64,000 nt of DNA, taken from assembly GCA_964035575.1 (NCBI GenBank), contig OZ037852.1, forward strand, positions 310,001 to 374,000, written 5' to 3'. A model generated the notes under the pieces. It had not been told where the DNA came from, searched no databases, and saw only the letters and a list, made by a program, of their open reading frames with translations. The position numbers were made by a program, and so were the translations under genes. Origin of the DNA: Rhynchopus sp. YZ270_cl-10. Its lineage: Eukaryota > Euglenozoa > Diplonemea > Diplonemida > Diplonemidae. Shown here one piece after another: positions 53,020 through 62,840 of this stretch. How positions within the stretch are numbered: the first letter of the stretch is position 1; each line of letters begins with the position of its first letter.

Positions 53020-55278
53020 TTAACATACCGAGTGTGTGTCCCCGAGGAAGACTGTCTGCAGTGTCTTGCACGACGCAGCAGGCCTCTGGTAGGCACAGCC
53101 TTTGTTCCCTGCCCCTGCCCCCGCCCCAGCGCTTGCCTTCTGAGCAAAGATCTGCCCAAGCCCGGGCATGCTGCGTGCACCAGGCGCATCGCTGCCTTGC
53201 TCCTCTGTCTCGACGGTGGCTGCTCCACCTAAAAGCTTTTTGATGTCCTTCGATTCGGCACGATCCATTTTGTTGTTTTCGATGTACAGAACGAAGGCTG
53301 CGTTTTTGTTGGAGCGCGATTTGGGGACAATCATCTTTGTTGGGTTGAGTGTCGATGCTGCGAGGGATGCGGTGGAGACGGGGACGGCGGAGACCCCGCA
53401 GAAGCAGAGCAGAACACCACCTTGGACGGCGACGATGTACTTCATGCTTTCCTCATGCAGGCGGGTCATGCATTTGACAGGAACGGACACTGCGTAGAGC
53501 AGTGTCCCTGCTGCCACATCCCACGCAAAGAGATGTGTTGAGGAGTGGCTCACCAACACAGACTCCGACGAGCCCTCATCCCCAGACAGGAACAGCACGT
53601 CCTCGAGTGGCGCAGCGCTTGCGTGCTGATCCAAAGTCTTGAGTTCCGACAAATCAGAGGTGCGCATGACCTTGGCAAAGCCGTCCGCAATGCACGCAAT
53701 GACACTCCCATCGGCAGACACCTCAAGCTTCCTCGCATCGCTGCAGGTAATAAAGGTGGTTGCACTGTGCTGCCATTTGCCCGATGCAAAAGACCACTTC
53801 TTGACACAGCCGTCAGAGGAAAGGGTAAAGCAGTCCCCCTTTGCGGAGAGCTGCACAGAGGTGACCGCGAAGGAGCGTGCGCGGTCCCCTTGCTTGTCGA
53901 AGTTTTCGGAGAAGCTGGGTTTGTGTGGGTTGTTCACATAGGTGTTCACGACGTACTCATCTGCCGCGTCCTGCGCGTCGGAGGCACTCCAGAACTTCAG
54001 AATGATTTCGTTCGCCTGCTGGAAGGTGGACACATCAGACTTCTCCACGGTCACCATATGGTCGCCTGTTGCAGAAAAAGCCACATCCACGATTCTCACT
54101 GACGGAAGCGGGTTTGAGTCCACCCTTGACGTTGTGTTTACGGTGCTAACCTTCAGCGTTTTGAGGTACGTCCTCGTGAGCGGGTCGAACACTCGTATGC
54201 TGTTTTCTACACCCCGCCCGTACATTACGATGGCCTCTCCGGCTTTGGTGGGGATTGTGGTGATGCCTTCTGCTGGCTGTCCACGAAGAAGCGCAGCACC
54301 GTGGACAGTCCGGATGGGCTTCTTTTGGATAAGATCGATGCAGGTCAGCTGCGACGGCGAGACACCGATTGTCACTGTCGCGGACCCACCCCACACTGCC
54401 CCGATGATCGTCCCCCCGAGACGGGGTATTTTGTTCGACTCCCAGGACCTTGCATTCCAGATGCACAACACCGCCTCCTCCCCTCCTGACACAAGAACCG
54501 TTCCATCGGGCGACCAGCTTAATGTACTCACCGAGTGGGAGTGCCAATGCACCTCCTTCATGGTGGCCTCTGGGAGCGACCACGTTCTAATCCGTCCCTG
54601 CGTGTCTCCCACAGAAATCTGCGCCTGGAAGGGGTGAACCGACAGCGCGGTGGTCGGGTTCTGGCAGGCAACGGTCTTGGTAAACCCATCCCGTTGCTTG
54701 GTGTTGTTTCCGAGCAGAATGGCTTGGAGAAGATTCTTTTTAGTGGCAGTCGCGCCAGCCACTCCGATGGTGTGCGGGTCGGGAAAGGAAACTGCGACGT
54801 GGGTCACAGTGAATTCTGCGGCGGATGCTGCCCAGAGGAGGGTAATGGTCATGGTCCGTGTGTTGAAGACCTGTACAGAGGTGGTCTTGGAAGTGGTGTC
54901 CGCGACCGAGGCAATGACAACAGCGTCCCCTGCCTTGTGTGGTGATGCGGAGCTGTCTTGTTGCAGAAGAAGCTTCGAAAGGGAGGGAAGTGATTTGGGT
55001 CCGACGACACCGCAGGTAGCGGTTTTGATGTTCTTGCCTTCGCCCAAAGGGAAGGCGACCGTGCGCACAACGGCCTTGCTTGAGGAGTGGCAGATCACCA
55101 CCTCGCCCGTCTCCTTGATGAAGGCGACCTCGGCAGCGGAGATGTTCGCGATTGCAACGCACTTTGCCCCAGAAGGGTGGTCGCCCTCACCAATCAGCGT
55201 CTTGCCGTTGTGTGTTGTCACCTTCTCGCCATGAATCAACAGACTGCTTCCTGCGCACAACAAGTGGGCCGAATCCAT
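53020..55278 (-). CDS. WDR75: WDR75/UTP17-like WD40 protein of the t-UTP complex
   Basis: Single-exon frame of 752 residues from ATG 55278. It is a double-propeller WD40 protein. The most diagnostic part is residues ~214-290: VHPFQAQISVGDTQGRIRTW, then VHWHSHSVSTLSWSPDGTVLVSGGEE, LCIWNARSWE and KIPRLGGTI. In WDR75/Nan1 the corresponding block is the H-W-H...LLSGG-E...W...LPRLG signature. Later repeats include VVDVAFSATGDHMVTVEKS, FAVTSVQLSAKGDCF and KWSFASGKWQ. The C terminus is Lys/Ala/Gly-rich. The family acts in nucleolar pre-rRNA transcription and early U3-processome assembly. The frame ends in GTATGT overlapping the last codons, exactly the donor used by the other genes, so a small 3' exon may follow, but none could be placed. 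Confidence 0.8.
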   Translation of the reverse strand: MDSAHLLCAGSSLLIHGEKVTTHNGKTLIGEGDHPSGAKCVAIANISAAEVAFIKETGEVVICHSSSKAVVRTVAFPLGEGKNIKTATCGVVGPKSLPSLSKLLLQQDSSASPHKAGDAVVIASVADTTSKTTSVQVFNTRTMTITLLWAASAAEFTVTHVAVSFPDPHTIGVAGATATKKNLLQAILLGNNTKQRDGFTKTVACQNPTTALSVHPFQAQISVGDTQGRIRTWSLPEATMKEVHWHSHSVSTLSWSPDGTVLVSGGEEAVLCIWNARSWESNKIPRLGGTIIGAVWGGSATVTIGVSPSQLTCIDLIQKKPIRTVHGAALLRGQPAEGITTIPTKAGEAIVMYGRGVENSIRVFDPLTRTYLKTLKVSTVNTTSRVDSNPLPSVRIVDVAFSATGDHMVTVEKSDVSTFQQANEIILKFWSASDAQDAADEYVVNTYVNNPHKPSFSENFDKQGDRARSFAVTSVQLSAKGDCFTLSSDGCVKKWSFASGKWQHSATTFITCSDARKLEVSADGSVIACIADGFAKVMRTSDLSELKTLDQHASAAPLEDVLFLSGDEGSSESVLVSHSSTHLFAWDVAAGTLLYAVSVPVKCMTRLHEESMKYIVAVQGGVLLCFCGVSAVPVSTASLAASTLNPTKMIVPKSRSNKNAAFVLYIENNKMDRAESKDIKKLLGGAATVETEEQGSDAPGARSMPGLGQIFAQKASAGAGAGAGNKGCAYQRPAASCKTLQTVFLGDTHSVC

Positions 55279-56722
55279 ATTTGATTTCGTGTATTATTTT
55301 ACTTCTGAACGATGGGTAGTTGGGTGGTGGTGGTGGTGGGAGGGTTTTCGAGAACATTATCGTCCCCTTTTTTGGAACGGGAACTGTGTGATGTGCTCAA
55401 GGCGAAGCAGCTATGGTGGCATAGCCTGGTGTGAACCGAAACAGAGAGGGAGAGCTATGTGCGGAAAGTAGAGAAAAAAATTGCCATTTTTTTTTTTTTT
55501 TTTTTTTTTTTGTTTTCACGAATGGGAAGAGGGGGGGACTACGAGAGAGGGGGAAAAAAAGAGAGAAAATAAAAGAAACATTGCAATGCATGTGCCTCAC
55601 GTGCACACTTCTTACAAAGAGAACAATGTGCAAAAATGCCTCAGATAACCCGAGACTGCCGCACTAAAAACGCATTTGGTACGGCAATACCAACTGAGCC
55701 TGCTTCACCAAGCCTTTTCCCCCTCCACTGTGACCTAGAGGTAGGCGTGGCACATGACGCTAACTACGCTTAGTAGCTTTCGGTAGCCGCGCCACGTGGT
55801 ACTGCCTCTTTGCTTAGCTTTGTTGTTGTGCTATGCTACATAGCAGGGTTCCACACTGCGACTGAGCAGGGGGGGGACAGTTTCCCTTTCCCGTCAATAG
55901 CATTTCTTTCAAAAAAAACAATGTGAAGTTGATAGTGCAAGAAAGACCGCCGGGAAGCGAAGCACTAAATAAAAGATTTTTTTTTTTTTGTAAGATGATC
56001 CTAAGCCTCACTTCGTAACCTTTAAAGGAATCGCTGGATTTTTTTTTGGAACGGACCTTACTGACATTTTTAGTAAGATTTTGATCAAAGAATTTTAGTT
56101 TATTTCTATATTTTTAGAAACTGCAGGCAAGGGGGGTGGGTGGAGTATGCACTCAAAAGTGCAGAGGGGGGGAAAAAAAAAAGTAAAATTGATGATGTGG
56201 ATCTGGCAGAAGCAGAAAAAAGAAAAAGGGGAAGAGAAAAACAACGGTTGAGTGATCCTAAGCCATTACCTACGTCGCCTGAAGGCTGAACCAGAACAGC
56301 TTCCCTTAGAAAAAAAGAAAAAAAGAAAAAGAAAAAGAGTGAATGTCCCTCCCGCGCACATCTTTCTCTAAAGACTGCTCTTCCCCCTTCTTCGAAAGCC
56401 TTGCTAATTTGAATTGTGTACCCCCCGGCATCTGGTACACATGAGCATGTTTCGTGTGAGGGGTTATGGTTGCGGGAAAAAAAGGGAACATAATTTGACT
56501 GTTTTCCTAGGGCACACATCAAGGTGAGTGCAGGAAAAGGGTTAGGGGGTTGTGGGAAGACAAGGGGGTATGATGGCGTTTGAAGAAAAAAAAGTGAAGT
56601 TGATAGTGCAAAACGCCTCTGGGACGCAGGGCACTGAAGAAAAAAAAAGAAAAAATAAAATAAAGAGAAAAGTTTATAAGATGATCCTAAGCCTCTCGTG
56701 CTCAGTCACCTTATCATATTCG
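55279..56722. other. Intergenic region with short repeats
   Basis: No gene. It contains copies of hairpin families (about 55568, 55990, 56250, 56339), a GTGAAGTTGATAGTGCAA family (55922 and 56589) and a ~70-bp repeat at 55741-55812 that recurs inverted at 60622-60690. Confidence 0.55.
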
Positions 56723-56728
56723 TTATCG
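56668..56728. repeat. Dispersed hairpin repeat, full-length reference copy
   Basis: Reads AAGTTTATAAGATGATCCTA, then AGCCTCTCGTGCTCAGTCAC, then CTTATCATATTCGTTATCG. The left and right flanks recur in the kinase intron (20419-20466). CTAAGC/GCTYAG can pair around a CTCTCGT loop. Confidence 0.75.
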
Positions 56729-57121
56729 CACAGCTTCAGCTGCGCTGGCTTCTACAAGTTTGTTGTCAGGGATGATGTCATTTCCCCAGCCGGAGTTCGT
56801 AATTTTGGCACGTACGATGACGTGTTCGAGCATGTGCATAGTGTAGCGCGGGTACGTAAAAACTGGGCGACGGTCGTAGCCAATAAGTCCGGGTGCGCCA
56901 ATGGACCGGAGTCCCCGTGAGGAGGAGATGGCAGATGCGGGAAATGGGTTTTGAATCCCAAGGGCTTTGCACAGGCGGTGAAGCTTGTTGAGCAATGTGC
57001 GCAAGGCGGCGGCCCGTTCTCTAATGTTAGAGGTTGGCCGGAGAACGTAGATCCTGTGGAAAATTTCCAGGTCAATGGCAAGTTCCACGCATGTCACAGG
57101 CAGGTTGGCGGTGCTCCATTA
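56729..57121 (-). pseudogene. Unrecognised open-frame fragment without a start codon
   Basis: A minus-strand frame of ~130 codons (ELAIDLEIFHRIYVLRPTSN to PDNKLVEASAAEAVR) has coding-like composition, unlike neighbouring spacer, but an in-frame stop lies just upstream and no ATG precedes the conserved-looking part. It is squeezed between a hairpin repeat (ending 56728) and a transposon (starting 57150). I do not recognise the family; it may be an exon or gene fragment. Confidence 0.4.
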
Positions 57122-57149
57122 AATAAAATTTGAAGATGAATAAGTCATA

Positions 57150-58059
57150 CTTGGACCGCCCGAAATATATTTCGGGCATTTCGGGCGATTTCGGGCGAAT
57201 TAGGGGCGGATTTCGGGCGATTTTGTGCGCCCGAAGTCGCCCGAAAACGCCCGAAATGCAGATTTCGGGCGAATTCGGGCGCTTTTTCCGTAGTGAAAAC
57301 CGACTAGGTAGAGTTCTACTCATTTTCGCAAAAAACTTTTTATATTTGGAAATATTTGATGCCAAATCTGTCAAAATAAGCAAGAATCGAAAACTTTTGT
57401 ACACCTGAGTGCACTTTGGAGGCCCGTAAGAACCACCACCAAATTACGGGTTTTCTGACTATCATTTGCTTATTCCTACCCAAAACACACTATGAACCGG
57501 GTTTTCACTATTTTTTCGTATTTCAGGGTGATTTTTTGTGAATTTTCGGGTCACAGGGTGGTTCTGACCCATTCTCGGGGTGTTTCGGGCCTGTAGTTGC
57601 TCAGGAGATGCCCAAAAACGTGAAAAATCGCCTTTTTACGTTTTTACTAGTATTTTAGTGTAAATTGTTAGGGAAATCGGTTTTATACGTGGCTGCTAAC
57701 AGAGCTGCACTCATATAAGTTGGGTTCTACTAGGAATTTTTGCTCAATTTTTTTTTCTTTGAACAAATTTTGTGCCAATCTTTCAAATAAAGCGTTAGAT
57801 TTTTACACTGATAGCATGCTTCCCAGCACACATAAGATACTGGTTGTGCGCCCGAATTCGCCCGAATCTGCCCGAAATCACCCGAATTCGCCCGAAATGT
57901 GCCCGAATTCGCCCGAAATGCGCCCGAATTCGCCCGAATTACGTATAAATTCCCTTTAAAACGCCCGAAATATATTTCGGGTACATTTCGGGCGCTCGGG
58001 ATCCGCGCCCGAAAAATCCGCCCGAATTCGCCCGAAATATATTTCGGGCGGTCCAAGTA
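57150..58059. mobile_element. 910-bp inverted-repeat element with GCCCGAAAT subterminal arrays and 6-bp target duplication
   Basis: Ends CATACTTGGACCGCCCGAAA (57150) and its inverse ending GGTCCAAGTATG (58059) are perfect inverted repeats of about 32 bp. Both sides are flanked by ATAAGT (57144-57149 and 58060-58065). Inside each end, TTTCGGGCG-type units (about 8-19 bp apart) are arrayed in mirror orientation, extending the ends to over 150 bp. The central ~450 bp is A/T-rich with no transposase. An alternative reading is a TA target with ends CTTGGACCGCC. The superfamily is unassigned. Confidence 0.82.
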
Positions 58060-58065
58060 TGATAA

Positions 58066-60700
58066 GTGCCTCTCGTGCACACAGCATCTGAAAAAAGATC
58101 TCAAAAAAAAAAAAAAAAAAAAAAAGATAATAGAGAAGCGTGTGTGAGATGTCCCTAAGCCTCTCATGCTTAGTCTGATTAGATTATTCTTTGGTTTATT
58201 CATCAGTCATTTGTATCTTTTTTTTTTGTGTTATTGCTACTCGTGGGTGGCAATTTATTGGGTTCTGATGTTGTTGGGCTCTCATGCTCAGTCACCTTGG
58301 CCAAAAAAAAAAAAAAATAATGTGAAGTTTTGATGGCTTGTTGTTTGAGTGTTAGCTGTCAGTCAGACAGACTTTCACTTTTTTTGAGTTTTTATGAAGC
58401 TTTTTTGTTAATATTATTGGCTCCATAGGGGAGTTGTATCACCCACACACACGCATTATTGGTTTTCAATTGGCTTCCGCGCAAAAGAAAAAGAAAATAA
58501 CAGTGTGTGTTGGCGATTTCTACAAAGAAAATCACACAAAGAAATGTCGGGAGACAAAAAAGTAACGCAAAAGAAGGTCACTTTCCCCCCCGTTTTTTGA
58601 GGAAATTTAATTGTAGGATTTGCTTTCGTCGTGTTTTTTTTTTTGAAAACTTGGTTGCATTAGTGTAGACATCCGAGGATGAACTCCACTATACAAAACG
58701 CTGTTAAGTTTTTTTTCTTCAAAAATATTCAATTGCATGAGTTCAGAGTCTACGTATGACTTTGAAACTGCATTAATGGAGCTGATATTTAAATTTTTCG
58801 ATCGAAAAAAATGTCATACCAGCCCTTTTCCACCAAGGGCCGCAAAGGTATCATAACAATGACAGCCATCTTCCCCCGTGGAGGTACCACCAGCAACTGG
58901 AGGGGAAAGCAAAACGACGAAAAGCGGGGGGTTTTTTTTTGAGGGGTTTTTTCAGGTTCTGGAGGGAAAGGCCCTTCTGAAAAGGGGTTAAAAAGATAAA
59001 AAAGGCAAAAAGCCGTGAGTTCAAAATGTGCAGGAAAAAAAAGGGGGGGTGACGTAAGACCTGAAAATGCTTAGCCACCAGAAGGGGGGGAAAATATATC
59101 GTTATAGCACCATGTCCCAAAGCTGGGTTATGATTGTTTAAAAGGGGGGGGGGAAAGAAAGAAAAAGTTTAAAAGATGAACCTAAACCTCATCTTTTTCC
59201 AAGTCGTTTAGGGTTTGGGGTGGGTGGGTGGCAATTTCGGTACTCGATGCAACGAAGTGCATCTTGCCCCTTCCCAAATTGGATAGGTGGCGTTACGGTG
59301 GTTTATCCGCAACGGTTGTTTTTTTCCCCCCTTTCACTACCCCAAAACTTTCAAAGTCCTCGTGTCCTTTTTTAAAGAAAAAAGAAATACTTGGTACTCC
59401 AGAAATAAAAAATACCAAGTACGCAACAACTACGCACTAAGTACGCAACAAGTACGCAACAAGTACGCAATATAGGGTATTCCTGTATTTTTTTTTTCGT
59501 GCACAAAGTGCGCAACAAGTACGCAGCAAGTACGCAACAAGTACGCAAAATGGGGTTTTCAGGAGCACCAATACTGAAAAAAAAATTCCCCAGAATCACT
59601 CAAGAAATGTTGTCTAAAAGTTGCGACACATTTCCGACTAATGGAATCATTACAAAGAACACCCTTTTTTAAAAAAGGGCTCCGCGGGCGAGCTGTGGGG
59701 GGAAGGAGGGGCGTTTGTTTCACCTTCAAATCCTGGTTTCACGATAAAAGAAACAATAAAAAGAGAAAATAAAAAAATAGAAAAACCGGACAGAGAAGAT
59801 ATCAACAAACCCTTGTACTCCGTTTTTAAAAAGAAACCTGGGTACACTTTTTATAGCAGAACAGCCGTTTGGTCCACTCAGATTCCTGGTGTGGCTTGCG
59901 GAAAAAGATAAAAAGAAAATGCGAAACGCCTAGTAGGCACTACAAAAAAAAAAATTGAAAATAAAAAAAGATTCCCGGACCTAGGGAAAAATGAAGACGT
60001 GTCGAATGGGAGATATTGATAAGAAGAGGAACCTTTTTGAGGCAAAAAAGGTAAATCAAAAATAAATTTAAACTGCATCCAGAGGAGGATCGTGGCACGT
60101 CCTCCTGAAACTCTGTGAAGGGTTAACCTGGGGGTGAGACCGTCATGGCACTACCACACTTTCGGAGAGAAACGGCGCTAGAGATGATTTAACTTAACTG
60201 GCTATCTGCAGTTGTGCAGACGACCAGCCCTCTGGGTTTGTCACGTCAGTCGCAACCTCTGATATCCCGTCTGACCTTGTGAAGAGCTCCTTAGATTTGA
60301 GCTAATCACAGCAGTGCAGAAACGAGATCCCGATTTTTCGGGCAAAGTAGTAGAAAAAGTTGCATTTTTTTTAAATAAATTTGTATTTTGATTTTTCGTG
60401 CGTGTCTGTGGAAAATTGAGGTTATTGCTTTTGTGTGGTGTGTTTTCACTTCTCGGGCAGAAAGGGAAACAAAACAGAAATTCTGTAAAAAAGTCTGTCC
60501 TTCACTCCCTCACTGCCTGCGAACGCACACACATCTGCAGCAAAAAACATTTTTCGGGTAAGAGAAAAGGGCAGTTGCCCTGTGTGTATGTGTGGAAACC
60601 ATTTTTTTTTCTTTCGTAAAAAATCGAGGCAGTACCAGTGGCGCGGCTACCAATAATTACCGTGTAGTCAGCGTCACGCCTACCATGGTAGGTTACAGTG

Positions 60701-60733
<33 letters not shown>

Positions 60734-61800
60734 CGCAAATTGATGGACCGACTACCAAACTCGACGGTGGACCGGTCACAGAAAAAAAAAAGAAAAAAAG
60801 AAAAAGAGAGAGAGAGAGAGAGTGAAATGTTGCTAGGATAGTCCTAAATATTGGTTAAGGTGAACTAAAAAAGGTATGTGGAGAGCACACTTTGGCAAAA
60901 AAAAAGGATGCCAAATATTCTAAAAAAAAAAGAGAGACACACTTTGAAAGATGATTGCGTCTCACTACACCGCTTTTAAAACAACTGTGGCTGGTATTCT
61001 TGCAGATCCAGGGGAAAATGGTAAATTGGTTGGCTCTGTGTTTCCGATACTTAAAAATATCTAACAAAGCTTGAACCAGATCGACGCACAATTGGCGACG
61101 CACCCAGGAAGGAGAAAAAAAAAAAGGGAAAAAAATAGAATAATCCCACCACACGACCAATTTATCTAAAAACTGGCGGGAGTCTCTCGCTTACTGAACA
61201 GAATGACACATTTTTTTGAGAGTGCTGAAAAATCAGTGCTCTAAAAAAGTGACCCGTCCTTTTTTCCATTTTTTTTCGCCCCCCTATTTTTCTACCCTTT
61301 ATTTTGGGCAGACAGAGAGAGAGAAAGATGTGTTTCTTTTTTTAGAGCAACAACAACAACAACAACAACAAAACGAAAAGAACAAAAATAACAGGTTTTT
61401 GTTAGATGAACCTAAACCCTCGCTTAGGCACCTTGGAAAAAAAGAAAAAAAAAAAAAAGGGAACACACACACACACACACGATTCTTACCTTTTTTGTCT
61501 TCAGAATATGACATATCGTCATTTTTTGTAGTTCCGACAGTCCCAGGACGTGTTCTGTACACAAAATCGCCCGAATGCTAATGCATTTCAAAGATTCATT
61601 TTTTTGAAGAAGATTTTTTTTTTATTCCTACGAAGCTTGCTTTAAAGGGGAAATAGTATTACCGGTACGGTCGCCAATCATCCCTCAAACAGGAGGATTG
61701 TGCAATCAACGAATGTACACAAAATCGCCCGAATGCTAATGCATTTCAAAGATTCATTTTTTTGAAGAAGATTTTTTTTTTTTTAAACAACATACGGGAA
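58066..61800. other. 3.7-kb gene-less region
   Basis: No supportable gene. It contains many A/T homopolymers, a CAACAAGTACG-type array in two blocks (about 59428-59470 and 59507-59548), a CAA microsatellite (about 61348-61372), several hairpin-motif copies, and a ~65-bp direct duplication (61557-61621 and 61715-61780, containing CGCCCGAATGCTAATGCATT). A compositionally distinct GC-balanced block at 60070-60335 matches no RNA family I can recall. Confidence 0.55.
59428..59548. repeat. 10-bp tandem repeats (CAAGTACGCA), two blocks
   Basis: AAGTACGCAACAAGTACGCA-type units occur about four times in each of two blocks separated by ~35 bp. Confidence 0.9.
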
Positions 61801-62840
61801 CGTCCGCGAAAGATCCCCCCCTAAAGCTAACATCCATGCTTATTGGTATTTCACTAATTAAAATTTTGGTATTTTATAAGATTTTTTTTTACAATGAACT
61901 CAGAGTTAAGTTTCTGAGTTCATTAAAACAAAAATCGGTGAAAAATTCCGAGTAGGTATTAATTTAGATAGGAAAAGCTATGTCAACAGCTATGTGTCCC
62001 CTTATTTTACCTGTAAATACTAAGGATATAGGAAGGAATTCACTAATATCTGTCTCTAAACCCATTATCAAAAAGGGGGCAGGAAAGGGGGGTGGAGGCT
62101 TGTCGCCCCCTCCGAACACTCTAAATAGAGCGCGAAAGAGCTTCACGCTCCGGGTCGTCTGCGGCGACGTCGACTTTCTCGCAGAAAACCCCCTTTTTTG
62201 AGTGACCCTATTGACCTCCGTGATGAGTCTCTCCAAGAGTTCCAGACAATTGCCCGCCTGTTCCTCCTCTTCCTCCTCCGTCTCGCTGTCCTTGTCCTCC
62301 TGGGGGTGTCGCTGATGCAACTACAGGAGTAGTAAACGGCGGACACCCCTTTTCTCCTGGTGGTTCTCTTCTGCATATGGAGGGACATATGCTTCGAGCT
62401 ACACACCTCGCGCATCCAGCTCCTCGCGTCCCACCCTTTGCCCCCCTGCCAGTGAACCCCTGCATACACCTGCAGCTCGGCGAAGTTTTTTAGGCCTCGG
62501 AAAGGCCGGGTTTTCAGCTCCTGAGCGAATGCTTTGGCTGCTGATTCCATTTCCCCCTGCTGTGTTGTTCTGTGGGTGGTTATATGGGTGTTTGTGAGGA
62601 TTTCCTTGTATATCCTTAGTATTTACAGGTAAAATAAGGGGACACATAGCTGTTGACATAGCTTTTCCTATCTAAATTAATACCTACTCGGAATTTTTCA
62701 CCGATTTTTGTTTTAATGAACTCAGAAACTTAACTCTGAGTTCATTTAAAAAAAAAATCTTATAAAATACCAAAATTTTAATTAGTGAAATACCAATAAG
62801 CATGGATGTTAGCTTTAGGGGGGGGGGTCTTTCGCGGACG
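61801..62840. mobile_element. ~1.04-kb element with 230-bp terminal inverted repeats
   Basis: 61801-62030 and 62609-62840 are near-identical inverted repeats, starting CGTCCGCGAAAGA and including TGTCAACAGCTATGTGTCCC. CATAC occurs a few bases outside both ends (61791-61795, 62845-62849), a possible 5-bp target duplication. The unique ~580-bp centre is GC-balanced and has a minus-strand frame starting MESAAKAFAQELKTRPFRGL (62550). A shifted frame continues with a Glu-rich stretch and a helix CLELLERLITEVNRV. No DDE catalytic core is visible, so it is non-autonomous or a cargo carrier. Confidence 0.85.
62143..62550 (-). CDS. Hypothetical basic protein inside the 230-bp-TIR element
   Basis: Frame of 135 residues from ATG, MESAAKAFAQELKTRPFRGL then AELQVYAGVHWQGGKGWDAR and WMREVCSSKHMSLHM, becoming an Arg-rich tail that looks out of frame. 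The alternative frame over the second half (62320-61964) is acidic then helical and looks more protein-like, so either a small intron or a frameshift separates two halves. No known domain is recognised. Confidence 0.35.
   Translation of the reverse strand: MESAAKAFAQELKTRPFRGLKNFAELQVYAGVHWQGGKGWDARSWMREVCSSKHMSLHMQKRTTRRKGVSAVYYSCSCISDTPRRTRTARRRRKRRNRRAIVWNSWRDSSRRSIGSLKKGGFLRESRRRRRRPGA

Noticed and set aside
57150-58059. Polinton or other virus-like element because of a 6-bp target duplication
   Set aside because: The element is under 1 kb with no polymerase, integrase or capsid coding; the duplication alone is not evidence.
60070-60335. GC-balanced block as an rRNA or snRNA gene
   Set aside because: No match to remembered U1, U2, U4, U5, U6 or 5S signatures; left as unexplained spacer.
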